A stretch of DNA of 64,000 nt, from contig NZ_JANIPD030000034.1 in assembly GCF_024609215.1 (NCBI RefSeq), positions 163,824 to 227,823 on the forward strand, read 5' to 3'. Below, piece after piece: positions 9,940 through 19,078 of the stretch. This DNA comes from Curtanaerobium respiraculi (GTDB lineage: Bacteria; Actinomycetota; Coriobacteriia; Coriobacteriales; Eggerthellaceae). The notes under the pieces were generated by a model. It was given only the letters and a program-made list of their open reading frames with translations. It had not been told where the DNA came from and ran no database searches. Each line of letters opens with the position of its first letter. The stretch's first letter is position 1. The position numbers and the translations under genes are program-made.

Positions 9940-9975
9940 CCGGAACCCCTTGCCTCGAACGTAAGCAGCGGGAAA

Positions 9976-9981
9976 AGTATA
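9976..9981 (-). promoter_or_regulatory. -10 box upstream of the corA-like gene
   Basis: TATACT on the minus strand lies 37 bases before the chosen GTG start. A good -35 is not visible. It supports the shorter coding region for this gene. Confidence 0.45.
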
Positions 9982-10134
9982 CACCGAAACGCCGGGGCGT
10001 CGGGCACCTGCGCGAACGGAGGGAAACCGCTGCTCATGCGCCACCGCGACAGCCGAGCGGGAACGCGAGGACGGGGAGCGGGCGAGGTCGGAAAGAGGCG
10101 CGGCCTCACGCGGGCCGAATGGGATCGGCGCGGC

Positions 10135-10163
10135 AAAAAGGGCCGGACCGCAACGGCCCGGCC
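10135..10163 (-). terminator. Rho-independent terminator of the flavodiiron gene
   Basis: On the minus strand a GGCCGGGCC / GGTCCGGCC stem with a four-base loop is followed by five T residues, 22 bases after the stop codon. Confidence 0.85.
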
Positions 10164-10184
10164 CCCCGCATGGCTTGCCGTGCC

Positions 10185-11588
10185 TTAGTCGACCGGCTCG
10201 AAGTTGTCCTTCGTCACGCCGCACACCGGGCATTCCCAATCTTCGGGGATATCCTCGAAGGGGGTGCCGGGCGCGATGCCGCTATCCGGATCGCCCTGCT
10301 CAGGGTCGTACACGTAACCGCACACGCTGCACTCGTATTTCTGCATCCGGGGTGCTCCTTCCTGTTCTTCCTCCTCGTATGCCTCGCCTGCGACCGCAGC
10401 TGCGAACTGCGCGCCGTATGCTCGAACCTTCTCGATTTCCGCTTGGTCGGGAACCCATTGGCTCTGGATGCCGTCGTCGACGATCTCGAAACCGGCCTCC
10501 TCCAGCTGCGCGGCGATCTTCTTCTTCACGTTGCCGCTCCAGCCGTAGCTGCCGAACGCCGCGGCCTTCTTGCCCGCAAGGTGCGCGCCGTGGATCAGCT
10601 CCAGGATGCCGCCCATCGCATAGGTGTAGCCGTAGTTCACCGTGGGGGAGCCGACCAGGATGGCCTTGCTGTGGAAGATCTCGGTGAGGATGTCGTTCTT
10701 GTCCTTCTCCGCCACGTTGAATATCTTCACCACGACATTCTTGTCGGCGCTGAGGATGCCCGCGGCCAGCGCCTCGGCCATGGTGCGCGTGGAGTTCCAC
10801 ATGGTGTCGTAGATGATGGTGATCTGGTTCTCCTGGTAAGCGTCGCACCATTGCGCGTACTTGTCCAGGATAAGCGGGATGTTCTTCTTCCATATGACGC
10901 CATGGCTCGGGGCGATCAGGTCGATGGCCAGGTCCATGCCCGCGATCTCGGCGAGCTTCGCCTTGACCTGCCGGTTGTAAATGGCCAGGATATTGGCGTA
11001 ATACTTCTCCGCCTCCCACAGGATGTCCTCGAGGCAGTTCTCGTCGTCGTACAGCGATTCCGTCGCGAAATGCTGGCCGAAGCCGTCATTGCTGAAAAGG
11101 ATGTTCTCGCCGCTCAGATAGGTGAACATGGTGTCGGGCCAATGCAGCATGGATGCTTCGATGAAGGTGCACTCGACATCGCCCAAGGAAAGCGTGTCGC
11201 CCGTCCCCACATTGATGAAGTTCCAGTTTGCGGCCGCCTCGTTGTAATGCCCGCGGATGATGCCCTCGCCCTTCTTCGTGCAGTAGATGGGAGTGTCGGG
11301 AATCGCGCGCATGAGCTCGGGCAGCGAGCCGGAGTGGTCGATCTCGTTATGGTTCATGATGATGGCGTCGATATCGGCGAGGTCGATCTCCTCGCGCAGG
11401 CGCGCGACGAATTCCTTGTCGAAGGGCTGCCAGACCGTATCGATGAGCACGGTTTTCTGGCTGCCGCGCACCAGGTAGCTGTTGTAGCTGCTTCCGTGGC
11501 CGGTAGAGAGCTCGTTTCCGTGGAAGGATGTGAGCCGCCAGTCCACCTTGCCCACCCATGTGACGCGTTCGGTGATTTGCTTACCCAT
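10185..11588 (-). CDS. Flavodiiron protein fused to rubredoxin (flavorubredoxin)
   Basis: A cytoplasmic oxygen or nitric oxide reductase that protects anaerobes. It has 467 residues in three domains. The beta-lactamase-like diiron domain carries HNEIDHSG (His80, Glu82, Asp84, His85), His149 in MLHWPD, Asp168 in SNDGFG, and SHG near residue 228. The flavodoxin domain (about 255-395) holds [13 protein letters not shown] for FMN binding. The C-terminal rubredoxin (about 417-467) has CSVCGY and CPVCGV for iron. The fusion lets the rubredoxin pass electrons to FMN and then to the diiron site. An NADH:rubredoxin reductase would be needed and is not nearby. O2 versus NO preference cannot be told from sequence. 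Confidence 0.95.
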   Translation of the reverse strand: MGKQITERVTWVGKVDWRLTSFHGNELSTGHGSSYNSYLVRGSQKTVLIDTVWQPFDKEFVARLREEIDLADIDAIIMNHNEIDHSGSLPELMRAIPDTPIYCTKKGEGIIRGHYNEAAANWNFINVGTGDTLSLGDVECTFIEASMLHWPDTMFTYLSGENILFSNDGFGQHFATESLYDDENCLEDILWEAEKYYANILAIYNRQVKAKLAEIAGMDLAIDLIAPSHGVIWKKNIPLILDKYAQWCDAYQENQITIIYDTMWNSTRTMAEALAAGILSADKNVVVKIFNVAEKDKNDILTEIFHSKAILVGSPTVNYGYTYAMGGILELIHGAHLAGKKAAAFGSYGWSGNVKKKIAAQLEEAGFEIVDDGIQSQWVPDQAEIEKVRAYGAQFAAAVAGEAYEEEEQEGAPRMQKYECSVCGYVYDPEQGDPDSGIAPGTPFEDIPEDWECPVCGVTKDNFEPVD

Positions 11589-11638
11589 GTGATTGCCTGC
11601 CTTTCAGTCTGCAAGGCCCCGAAAATGCCGATGCTCTC

Positions 11639-11644
11639 CATTGT
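11639..11644 (-). promoter_or_regulatory. -10 box of the flavodiiron gene
   Basis: TACAAT followed by GGAG on the minus strand, about 50 bases upstream of the start codon. The same TACAATGGAG string stands before pgi, suggesting a shared local promoter form. Confidence 0.45.
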
Positions 11645-11699
11645 ACCCGCTTAACATGGTGAAACTGCGAGGGGGCGATATATTGCACAAACGGTTGGA

Positions 11700-11723
11700 G
11701 GGGGACGGCCGGAACCGCCCCCC
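11700..11723 (-). terminator. Hairpin terminator of the aldehyde dehydrogenase gene
   Basis: GGGGGACGG and CCGCCCCCC arms with a six-base loop lie 14 bases beyond the stop codon on the minus strand. There is no T run, so the strength is uncertain. Confidence 0.5.
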
Positions 11724-11736
11724 TTACCCGCTCATG

Positions 11737-13122
11737 CTAGTGCAAAAGCATGCGGATTATCTTGATGTTGAGGGGTCTGTACGGCTGGTTGCGCATGGGC
11801 ATGTCGATCCAGGTGTACTTCTTCATGATGCTCTTCTCGTGGCTGAACGTCTCGAAGCTCTTCTTGCCATGGTAGCTGCCCATGCCGCTTGCGCCCACGC
11901 CGCCGAAACCCATCTCCGGCGTGGCAAGATGCACGATGGTGTCGTTGATGCAGCCGCCTCCGAACGAGGTGTAGGCCAGCCAGCGCTCCTGCAGGGCGCG
12001 GTCCTCGGTGAACAGATAGCCGGCAAGGGGCTTCGGGCGCTCGCGCACGAACGCCTCGGCCTCGTCGAAGCCGTCGTAGGCGAGGATCGGGAGCACGGGG
12101 CCGAAGATCTCCTCGCCCATGATCGGGTCGTCGGGCGTCACGCCGTCCATGACCGTGGGCTCGATCTGCAGCGTATCGGGATTGCCCGTGCCGCCGCGCA
12201 CCACCTTGTCCCGCGAGGCGTCGATGAGCCCCATGATGCGGTCGTAGTGCTTGCGGTTCACGATCCTTCCGTAGTCGGGGTTGGCGAAGGCGTTTGCCCC
12301 GTACATGGCCGTGATCTCCGAATTCAGGGCCTCGACGAACCGGTCGTGGATGCGCTGGTCGACGAGGGCGTAATCGGGGGCGACGCAGGTCTGCCCCAGG
12401 TTCAGGTATTTCCCGAACGCGATGCGCGAGGCGGACACCCGCAAGTTGCATTTCGCGTCCACCACCGCGGGGCTCTTGCCGCCCAGCTCGAGCGACACCG
12501 GGGTGAGGTGCGCGGCGGCCTTCTCCATCACCAGCTTGCCCACCCCCACGCTGCCGGTGAAGAAGATGCGGTCGAATTCCGTTTCGAGCAGCGCGGTGTT
12601 CTCGGCGCGGCCGCCCTCCACGATCGCCACGTAGTTGGGGTCGAAGCACTCCTCGACGATGTCGCGCAGCACGGCGCTGCTCGCCGGGGCATACGCCGAG
12701 GGCTTCAGCACGACGCAGTTGCCCGCGGCAAGCGCGCCCGCCAAGGGCTCGAGCGTGAGCAGGAACGGGTAGTTCCACGGCGCCATGATCAGCACGATCC
12801 CGTAGGGCTCCTGCACGGTGAAGCTCTTCGCCGCGAAATTCGCCAGGTGCGTGGGCACCGTGCGGGGCTTGCTCCATCCGCGCACGTGCGCGATCTGATG
12901 GCGGATCTCGTCCCGCGAGAGCCCCAGCTCGCCGATGTAGCTTTCCGACGCGGATTTGCCCAAGTCCTTCTTGAGCGCGTCGCAGATGTCCCCCTCGTGC
13001 TCTATGACGGATCGGCGCAGGCGTTCGAGCGCCTGCACGCGATAGGTGACGTCGAAGGTCAGACGGCTCTCGAAGAACGCCCGCTGGCGTTTGACGAGTT
13101 CGGCGATGTGCTTTGCATCCAT
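11737..13122 (-). CDS. Aldehyde dehydrogenase, NAD(P)-dependent
   Basis: Oxidises an aldehyde to the acid using NAD(P). The catalytic residues are clear: Glu212 in LELGGKSP and Cys246 in NLGQTCVAPD, with APWNYPF and FTGSVGVGK in the cofactor fold. At 461 residues with a hydrophobic C-terminal end (PLNIKIIRMLLH), it resembles the short class 3/YwdH-type aldehyde dehydrogenases. The start MDAKHIAEL has a GGTGGGAG site; a much longer frame upstream is a shadow over the next gene. It lies 29 bases after the iron alcohol dehydrogenase, so the two are probably co-transcribed and handle the same aldehyde. Confidence 0.93.
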   Translation of the reverse strand: MDAKHIAELVKRQRAFFESRLTFDVTYRVQALERLRRSVIEHEGDICDALKKDLGKSASESYIGELGLSRDEIRHQIAHVRGWSKPRTVPTHLANFAAKSFTVQEPYGIVLIMAPWNYPFLLTLEPLAGALAAGNCVVLKPSAYAPASSAVLRDIVEECFDPNYVAIVEGGRAENTALLETEFDRIFFTGSVGVGKLVMEKAAAHLTPVSLELGGKSPAVVDAKCNLRVSASRIAFGKYLNLGQTCVAPDYALVDQRIHDRFVEALNSEITAMYGANAFANPDYGRIVNRKHYDRIMGLIDASRDKVVRGGTGNPDTLQIEPTVMDGVTPDDPIMGEEIFGPVLPILAYDGFDEAEAFVRERPKPLAGYLFTEDRALQERWLAYTSFGGGCINDTIVHLATPEMGFGGVGASGMGSYHGKKSFETFSHEKSIMKKYTWIDMPMRNQPYRPLNIKIIRMLLH

Positions 13123-13151
13123 GGGTTCTCCCACCTTTCCCGGAACGCCTG

Positions 13152-14369
13152 CTAGGCTCCGAATCCCATTCGCTTGCCCGCAACCACGTAATACATCCCC
13201 GCCAGCTCCCGTGCGTCCATCTCGACGGGTACGGGGTACAGCGGATTGCTTTCCGCATCGGCATGGGCGGCCATCAGGGGGATATCCGCCTCCTTGATGC
13301 CCTCGACGTAGCGCGGGATGTCCATGCGGCGGTTCATGTCGTCGATCCAATCGATGAAATTGGCGGCGGCGATCGTGTCGGTCGCCTGGGGGCCGATGCC
13401 GCAGATCCGCGCGAGCCTCGCCAGCTGCGGGGCGCATGCCTTGCCGTACGCGCGCAGGAAATGCGGCAGGATGATCGCGTTCGCCAGCCCGTGCGGGATG
13501 CCGTACTGGCCGCCCAGGCTGTGCGCCACGCCGTGCACGTAGCCGACGTAGCTTTGCGTGAAGGCGATGCCGGCGCAATACGACGCGTACAGCATCTTCG
13601 CGCGAGCCTCCTCGTCGTGCCCGTCCTCGTATGCGCGGAGCAGGTGGTCGTGGATCAGCTTGACCGCCGTCTCGCTCTTCTCGCGCGTGTAGGCGCTGGT
13701 GCTATGGCCGATGTACGCCTCGACCGCATGCGTGAGCGCATCCATGCCCGTGGTGCTGGTGATGTGCTTCGGCAGGCTGAAGGTGACGCGCGCATCGTGC
13801 ACCGCGTATTTCGGAATCAGGCAGAAATCGTTGATGGGGTATTTGTAGTGGGTCTCGGAATCGGTGATGACCGCGGCGACGGTCACCTCGGATCCGGTGC
13901 CCGCCGTGGTCGGGACGGCGAAAAGCGGCGGGATGGGGACGAGGATCTTCAGCAGTCCGCGCATCTGGGGGATCTTCTGCCGGGGCTTCGCGATGCGCGC
14001 GCCGACCGCCTTCGCGCAGTCCATGGCGCTTCCGCCGCCGAAGCCGACGATGGCCTGGCATCGGTTGTCCAGATACAGCTCGCGGGCGGCTTCCACGTTG
14101 GCGATCGTGGGGTTTGCCACGGTGTCGGCGTAGACGACCGCCTCGATGCCCGCATCCTCGAACGAGCGGAGCATCGGTTCCATCAGCCCGAGTTCGGCAA
14201 TGCCCGGGTCGGTCACCACCAGCACGCCGCGGTACCCCTTCTCGGAGCACACGTCGGAGATGCGCTCCATGTCGGTGAGGATCTCGGGTTCTCGGTACGG
14301 AAGCGCCGGCAACGCCGCGCGAAACGCCTTCTGAAACGTTCGACAGTAGGCTGCCCGTGCAGGATTCAT
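13152..14369 (-). CDS. Iron-containing alcohol dehydrogenase
   Basis: A group III metal-dependent alcohol dehydrogenase of 405 residues. It has the NAD-binding GGGSAMDCAK (about residues 111-120), PTTAGTGSEV, and the metal ligands Asp210 and His214 in DALTHAVE plus His279 and His293 in HGVAHSLGGQYGIPHG. The ATG at 14369 is chosen because AAGGGG is five bases upstream and because a TATACT -10 box at 14404-14409 places transcription start after the longer alternative start. With the aldehyde dehydrogenase 29 bases downstream it forms an alcohol/aldehyde pair; lactaldehyde from the nearby deoxysugar operon is a possible substrate, by inference only. Confidence 0.93.
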   Translation of the reverse strand: MNPARAAYCRTFQKAFRAALPALPYREPEILTDMERISDVCSEKGYRGVLVVTDPGIAELGLMEPMLRSFEDAGIEAVVYADTVANPTIANVEAARELYLDNRCQAIVGFGGGSAMDCAKAVGARIAKPRQKIPQMRGLLKILVPIPPLFAVPTTAGTGSEVTVAAVITDSETHYKYPINDFCLIPKYAVHDARVTFSLPKHITSTTGMDALTHAVEAYIGHSTSAYTREKSETAVKLIHDHLLRAYEDGHDEEARAKMLYASYCAGIAFTQSYVGYVHGVAHSLGGQYGIPHGLANAIILPHFLRAYGKACAPQLARLARICGIGPQATDTIAAANFIDWIDDMNRRMDIPRYVEGIKEADIPLMAAHADAESNPLYPVPVEMDARELAGMYYVVAGKRMGFGA

Positions 14370-14403
14370 ACATGCCCCTTCCATCGGATGGCTCTTCCCG
14401 TCC

Positions 14404-14409
14404 AGTATA
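14404..14409 (-). promoter_or_regulatory. -10 box of the iron alcohol dehydrogenase operon
   Basis: TATACT on the minus strand, 35 bases before the chosen start codon. No consensus -35 is seen, which would fit an activated promoter. Confidence 0.45.
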
Positions 14410-14426
14410 CCCGTATTCATGGGAAA

Positions 14427-14445
14427 GGACCCCTTCACGGGGCCC
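14427..14445 (-). terminator. Terminator after the acyl-CoA synthetase gene
   Basis: On the minus strand GGGCCCC and GGGGTCC arms close a five-base loop and are followed by TTTCCC, six bases after the stop codon. It separates the synthetase from the downstream alcohol dehydrogenase. Confidence 0.65.
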
Positions 14446-14451
14446 TCGGAA

Positions 14452-16125
14452 TCAATCGACGATGCCGTCGTTGGTGCGGATGAGCTTCCGCTTGATCTTG
14501 CCGCCCACCGTCTTGGGCAGCTCGTCGACGTATTCCACGATGCGCGGGTATTTGTAGGGCGCCGTCGTGCGCTTCACATGGTTCTGCAGTTCCTTGGTCA
14601 GCTCGGGCGTCCCCTCGTAGCCCTGGGCGAGCACGATGGTGGCCTTCACGACCTTCCCGCGGATGGGGTCGGGTGCTGCCGTGACCGCGCATTCGATGAC
14701 CGCGGGATGCGCCACCAGGGCGCTTTCGACCTCGAAGGGCCCGATGCGGTACCCCGAGCATTTTATGACGTCGTCGTTGCGGCCCACGAAGCTGTAGTAG
14801 CCGTCCGGGTCGCGCCAGGCCATGTCGTGCAGGTTGTAGTAGTCGCCGCCGACGGCCTCCTGCGTGCGGGCGGGGTCGCCGCAGTACCCCACGAACAGCC
14901 CGGGGGGATAGGCATCCTTCAAGCGGGTCACGCAGATCGCGCCCTCCTCGCCGTCGGGCACCTCCCCGCCCCGGTCGTCGAGCAGATCGATGTTCAGCAG
15001 AGGGCTGGGCTTGCCCATGCTGCCCGGATGCGGCTCGATCCACGGGAAGTTGGCGATCAGCACGGGGCCCTCGCTCTGGCCGAAGCCCTCGCGGATCTTC
15101 TTGCCCGTCAGCCGCTCCCACTGGACGGTGACCTCGGCGTTCAGCGGTTCGCCCGCCGTCGCGAAATTCTGGATGCTCGACAGGTCGAAGCTCGCGACGT
15201 CCTCCTGCAGCATGAAGCGGTACATGGTCGGCGGGGCGCAGAACGTGGCAAGCTGGTAATCCTGCATAACCTGCAACAGCTTCGCCGGAACGAACTTCTC
15301 CATGTCGTAGCAGAACACGGTTGCACCCGCCAGCCATTGGCCGTAGATCTTGCCCCAGCCGAACTTCGCCCAACCGCTTTCCGTCACGCTCATGTGGAGC
15401 TTGTCTTCCTGCACCTGCTGCCAGTACTTCGCCGTGATGATATGGCCCAGAGGGTGCTTGAAGCTATGCTCGACCGCCTTCGCGTTGCCCGTGGTGCCGC
15501 TGGTGAAATACATCAGCATGATGTCGTCGATCCGGGTGGCCGCGTCGCCTTCGGGACGTTTCCATTCACTGCTCTCGCCGGCTATGAGGTCGTCGAAGAA
15601 CCTCCACCCCTCGCGCCGCCCCGCGACTGTGATGCGCTGGCGCACGCTGGGCGCGTCGGCGAGCGCCGCGTCCACCTGGTCGCAGACGTAGTCGTCGTCC
15701 ACGCACACCAACGCCTCGACCTTGGCCAGGTTGCACCGGTAGGCGATGTCTTTCTTGGTCAGCTGCACGGTGGCGGGAACGATCGTGGCGCCGATCTTGC
15801 ACAGCGCCATGGCGCACACCCAGTACTCCCAGCGGCGTCGGAGGATCATCAGCACGACATCGCCCTTGCGGATGCCCAGCCTCCAAAACGCGTTCGCCGC
15901 TTTGTTGGACAGGCGCGATATATCGGCGAACGTGAACTCCTCGTGACCGTCGTCGTCATCGATCCAGACCAGCGCCTTCTTATCGGGCTCGACGCGCGCC
16001 CACTCGTCCACGACGTCGTAGGCGAAGTTGAAGTTCTCCGGCACGTCGATCTTGAAGTTCTCGAAGAAATCCTCGTAGGAGTCGAACTCGATGCGGGGGC
16101 AGTACTTTTTCAGAAGGTAATCCAC
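14452..16125 (-). CDS. Acyl-CoA synthetase (AMP-forming, medium-chain type)
   Basis: Activates a carboxylic acid to its CoA thioester via an acyl-adenylate. The 557-residue protein has the P-loop-like YFTSGTTGNAKAVEH near residue 210, the GFGQSEGP segment, the DxxxxDxDGYYSFVGRNDDVIKCSGYRIG hinge region (key residues Asp, Arg and the KCSGYRIGPFEVE start of the C-domain), and the catalytic Lys in KTVGGKIKRK near the end. The layout is like benzoate or medium-chain acid:CoA ligases. It starts 20 bases after the XRE-cupin gene, so that regulator probably controls it. The real acid substrate is not predictable. Confidence 0.9.
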   Translation of the reverse strand: MDYLLKKYCPRIEFDSYEDFFENFKIDVPENFNFAYDVVDEWARVEPDKKALVWIDDDDGHEEFTFADISRLSNKAANAFWRLGIRKGDVVLMILRRRWEYWVCAMALCKIGATIVPATVQLTKKDIAYRCNLAKVEALVCVDDDYVCDQVDAALADAPSVRQRITVAGRREGWRFFDDLIAGESSEWKRPEGDAATRIDDIMLMYFTSGTTGNAKAVEHSFKHPLGHIITAKYWQQVQEDKLHMSVTESGWAKFGWGKIYGQWLAGATVFCYDMEKFVPAKLLQVMQDYQLATFCAPPTMYRFMLQEDVASFDLSSIQNFATAGEPLNAEVTVQWERLTGKKIREGFGQSEGPVLIANFPWIEPHPGSMGKPSPLLNIDLLDDRGGEVPDGEEGAICVTRLKDAYPPGLFVGYCGDPARTQEAVGGDYYNLHDMAWRDPDGYYSFVGRNDDVIKCSGYRIGPFEVESALVAHPAVIECAVTAAPDPIRGKVVKATIVLAQGYEGTPELTKELQNHVKRTTAPYKYPRIVEYVDELPKTVGGKIKRKLIRTNDGIVD

Positions 16126-16145
16126 GGTTGTTCCTTTGGGGCGGT

Positions 16146-16697
16146 CTACTCGGTGATGAAGGTGAGGAATTTCGTGGGCACGTCGCCATGGCAGCGCTGC
16201 CCATGCAGGTGGGTGGGATCGAAATAGGCGGAATCGCCCGTGTCGAGGATGTACTCGCGCCCGTCGTATGTGAGCACGAGGGAGCCTTCCACCACGTAGT
16301 TGAACTCCTGACCCTCATGCGTCACCAACGCCGCCGGCTCGTCGGAAGGATCCAGCGTGACCAGGAGCGGCTGCATGATCTTCCGCGAGAAACGCCAGGC
16401 CAGGTCCTCGAAGTGATAGCCGGGGAGGCGGTTCACCTCGCGGCCGGTGCCGCTTTTGACCACCTGGATGGTGTCGAGGCGCGTCTCGCCCCCCGTGAGG
16501 ATCTCGGTGAATTCGACTCCGAATTTCTGGGCCATGTGGTAGATGGCGGAGATGGGCACGTCGGCGCCGGTCTCCTCCCAGGTGGTGTACGTTTCGACAT
16601 CGACGCCGAGCTCCTGCGCCATCGAATGGCGCGACACCTCGCATGCCTCGCGCAGGCCGCGGATGCGATCGCCGAGCTCTTTGAAATCCGGTTCCAC
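16146..16697 (-). CDS. XRE-family regulator with C-terminal cupin domain
   Basis: A DNA-binding regulator with a ligand-sensing domain. The N-terminal helix-turn-helix spans about residues 5-60 (ELGDRIRGLREACEVSRHSMAQELGV), and the cupin barrel about 110-183, with THEGQEFNYVVEGSLVL and GDSAYFDPTHLHGQ carrying the likely metal-site His and Glu residues. The GTG at 16697 has AAGGGGG five bases upstream and fits family N-termini (EPDFKELGDRI); an ATG nine codons earlier is an alternative with a poor site. Regulators of this fusion type usually control the adjacent catabolic gene, here the acyl-CoA synthetase. Confidence 0.9.
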   Translation of the reverse strand: MEPDFKELGDRIRGLREACEVSRHSMAQELGVDVETYTTWEETGADVPISAIYHMAQKFGVEFTEILTGGETRLDTIQVVKSGTGREVNRLPGYHFEDLAWRFSRKIMQPLLVTLDPSDEPAALVTHEGQEFNYVVEGSLVLTYDGREYILDTGDSAYFDPTHLHGQRCHGDVPTKFLTFITE

Positions 16698-16754
16698 GAA
16701 ATCCCCCTTCTTGCCGGGATGCATGATTCCGTGCAGTGTACACCACTTTAGTAT

Positions 16755-16764
16755 GCGCTAGCGC
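16755..16764. promoter_or_regulatory. Possible operator upstream of the XRE-cupin gene
   Basis: A perfect 10-bp palindrome GCGCTAGCGC lies 58 bases before the start codon and just upstream of -10-like TACACT. Autoregulation by the XRE-cupin protein is a guess. Confidence 0.25.
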
Positions 16765-16790
16765 TCCTTAACGCAATCGCCACGTTGCGC

Positions 16791-17648
16791 CTACTCCTTG
16801 AGGGCGTGCCGGACCGAGCGGCTGTACTGCCGCAGCGACTCGGGGGCCGAATCATTGGAATGCAGGAGGAGCTGCGTGATGATCTCCCCCACGAAGTTGA
16901 GGGAGTTATGGGAGAGCACCACCCCGTCGGCGAAGATCTGGTCGCGGACCGATACGGTGATTACATGCCCCGCACGCCGCGCCGCGGGCGAGAGGCCGTC
17001 GCCGGTGAGCAGCGCCGTGCGGATCGCCTCGTCGTCGGCGATGTCGAATATAGCCTCCAGCCGCTTCGATCTGCCTGAGTTCGATACCAGCAGGATGCAG
17101 TCCCTGCCGGTGAGGGTCGGCGTGAGGGCTATGGCGGAGTCCGAGGAGGCGGGCGCGATGGCGCGCACCCCCGCATGGGAGAGCTTTATGGCGAGCATCT
17201 GGGCGAACGCCAGCGACGTGCCCACGCCTGCCACGAGGACGGAATCGGCGCTCCGGATCATGTCCACGATAGCGGAGAGCTCGTCGAGGTCCAGTTGGGC
17301 GACGGTGTCTTCGAGCTCCGCCTCCTTCTGGTCGAGGATGAAGCGGACCGATGCCTCCATGTCGTCGACGGAGATGCCCTGCGGGGAGCCCTCCTCCCCC
17401 GAGACGGCCTTCGCCGCCTCCTCGCGGGCGAGGGCTATCCGCATCTCGGCGTAGGAATCGTACCCGAGCGCGCGCACGAAGCGGGACACCGTGGTGTTCG
17501 ACGTCTTCGAGCGTTCAGCCACCTCGCCCGCCATCAGCGTCGAAATCTCGGCGGTTCCGGCGAGGATGAAATCGGCGACGCGCCGCTCCGATTCGGAAAG
17601 GCGGTCGTACGCCGCGAGAATCGCCCCCGTAACCGTCGTCTCTACCAT
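16791..17648 (-). CDS. RpiR/MurR-family transcriptional regulator (HTH plus SIS)
   Basis: A sugar-phosphate-responsive regulator of 285 residues. The N-terminal RpiR-type HTH covers about residues 1-77 (LSESERRVADFIL, then VAERSKTSNTTVSRFVRALGYDSYAEMR). The SIS domain (about 125-255) has VLVAGVGTSLAFAQ and ILLVSNSGRSKRLE, the Ser-rich phosphosugar loops. It lies last in a leftward run of deoxysugar genes but behind a strong hairpin, so it has its own or read-through expression. The SIS ligand is plausibly rhamnulose-1-phosphate or another operon intermediate. Confidence 0.92.
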   Translation of the reverse strand: MVETTVTGAILAAYDRLSESERRVADFILAGTAEISTLMAGEVAERSKTSNTTVSRFVRALGYDSYAEMRIALAREEAAKAVSGEEGSPQGISVDDMEASVRFILDQKEAELEDTVAQLDLDELSAIVDMIRSADSVLVAGVGTSLAFAQMLAIKLSHAGVRAIAPASSDSAIALTPTLTGRDCILLVSNSGRSKRLEAIFDIADDEAIRTALLTGDGLSPAARRAGHVITVSVRDQIFADGVVLSHNSLNFVGEIITQLLLHSNDSAPESLRQYSRSVRHALKE

Positions 17649-17693
17649 CTCAACCTCGTTTCAATCCATGTTCGGACCCTGAGAATATACCGC

Positions 17694-17725
17694 GATGCCC
17701 GCGGGGGCAACGCCCCGCGGGCATC
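17694..17725 (-). terminator. Strong hairpin between the permease gene and the RpiR gene
   Basis: GATGCCCGCGGGG and its complement form a 13-bp stem around a six-base loop, 40 bases after the permease stop. It probably ends or weakens transcription of the deoxysugar operon before the regulator. No T run follows. Confidence 0.6.
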
Positions 17726-17763
17726 TGCGCCCCTTCGTCAAAAGGACGCGATCGATATGCGGC

Positions 17764-19047
17764 CTATTCCGCCCGGTTCGCTTCCTCCGCGGCGAAGGTA
17801 TTGTACCGCTTGCCATGGAACGCCCAGATCGCGGCGGCGAACCCGATGACGCAGAGCAGCGCGAGCAGCGTGAACGCCAACTTGGCGTCGAACGCGACGA
17901 TCGATGCGGTGAACAGTCCGAAGACGCTGCAGCAGAAGCGCGACACGAACACGATGGTCCCGTTCGCGGTGGTGCGCAGCAGCGTGGGGAAGCATTCCTG
18001 CATCCACACCTTCAGGATGCTCTCGAAGGCGAAGGCGGCGCCGCAGCAGTACAGCAGCTGCGTGAGGACGAACGTCGCCGCGCTGAAGCCGAACAGCGGG
18101 AACATGGCGTATCCGAGGAGGTAGAGCGCCGCCCCCATGTAGAACAGCGGCATGCGCTTGTCGGTGTCGACGAACTTCATGAACACGAAGTCGAGCAGCG
18201 CGCGGGCGGGATACACCAGCATGCAGATGAGCGACGCGGTGGAGACGCTGAGGCCGATCTCGGGGATGTTGGTGGCGACCCATGTGCTGAACTGGCCGAG
18301 CGTGTTGGCCGGGACGTTGGTGCCGATGTAGAAGACGATCAACGCGAAGAAGGGGATGGCGTAGCTCCTGTTGCTGACCAGGTCGCCGATACGCCCGCGC
18401 TCCTCCTTCGTCGCCTTGCCCGCGAGGCGGTCGCGGTACGCCTGCAGCCACATCTCGGATTCGGGGATGGTCAGGCGCAGCACCAGCACGATCGCCGCCA
18501 CCACGGAGAGCACGCCGTACATGATGCGCCCGCCGATGAGGCCCCAATCGCCCACGAGGAACCCGGTGGCGTAGGCGACCAGGATGCCGACCACCCACAG
18601 GACGTCGGAGAAGCCGAGCATCTTGCCGCGCTTCTCATCGGGCGCCGCCTCCGAGATGGTCGCCAGGGAAACCGGAAGGTCCGCGCCCACGCCGCATCCG
18701 ATGAGGATCTGCCCTGCGAGCAGCACGGGGAAACTCGACCCGAACGCCACGAGGAGGCAGCCCGTGATGATGAACACCATGGTCGCGGCGAACACCTTGC
18801 GGCGGCCGATAAGGTCGCCGATGCGCCCTCCGACGATGGACGCGATGGCGATGCACAGGGTCAGCGCGGATTGAAGGGCGCCGAATTGGATGTTGCTGAT
18901 CGCGTTGGCGGAATTGGCGAGCGCCGCCTGGTAGATGGTGAGCGCCGTGCCCGATGTGATGATGCAGCTCGAGTCGATGTAGGAAGCCATGCCCGAAACA
19001 ACCGCGACGTACCACGGGTTCGGCTGCTTTTTCACTAATGATGCCAT
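17764..19047 (-). CDS. MFS transporter, sugar/metabolite-proton symporter type
   Basis: A 427-residue inner-membrane protein with about 12 hydrophobic segments. The loop 2-3 motif is GGRIGDLIGRRKVF, and PESEMWLQAYRDRL in the central loop is typical of the sugar-porter and MHS branches. It lies 31 bases downstream of the rhaD-type aldolase and ahead of a hairpin, so it is probably the uptake system for the deoxysugar handled by the operon. The proton-coupled mechanism is inferred from the family. Confidence 0.88.
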   Translation of the reverse strand: MASLVKKQPNPWYVAVVSGMASYIDSSCIITSGTALTIYQAALANSANAISNIQFGALQSALTLCIAIASIVGGRIGDLIGRRKVFAATMVFIITGCLLVAFGSSFPVLLAGQILIGCGVGADLPVSLATISEAAPDEKRGKMLGFSDVLWVVGILVAYATGFLVGDWGLIGGRIMYGVLSVVAAIVLVLRLTIPESEMWLQAYRDRLAGKATKEERGRIGDLVSNRSYAIPFFALIVFYIGTNVPANTLGQFSTWVATNIPEIGLSVSTASLICMLVYPARALLDFVFMKFVDTDKRMPLFYMGAALYLLGYAMFPLFGFSAATFVLTQLLYCCGAAFAFESILKVWMQECFPTLLRTTANGTIVFVSRFCCSVFGLFTASIVAFDAKLAFTLLALLCVIGFAAAIWAFHGKRYNTFAAEEANRAE

Positions 19048-19078
19048 GAGATGTGCTCCTCTTTCCTTTCCGAGGCTT

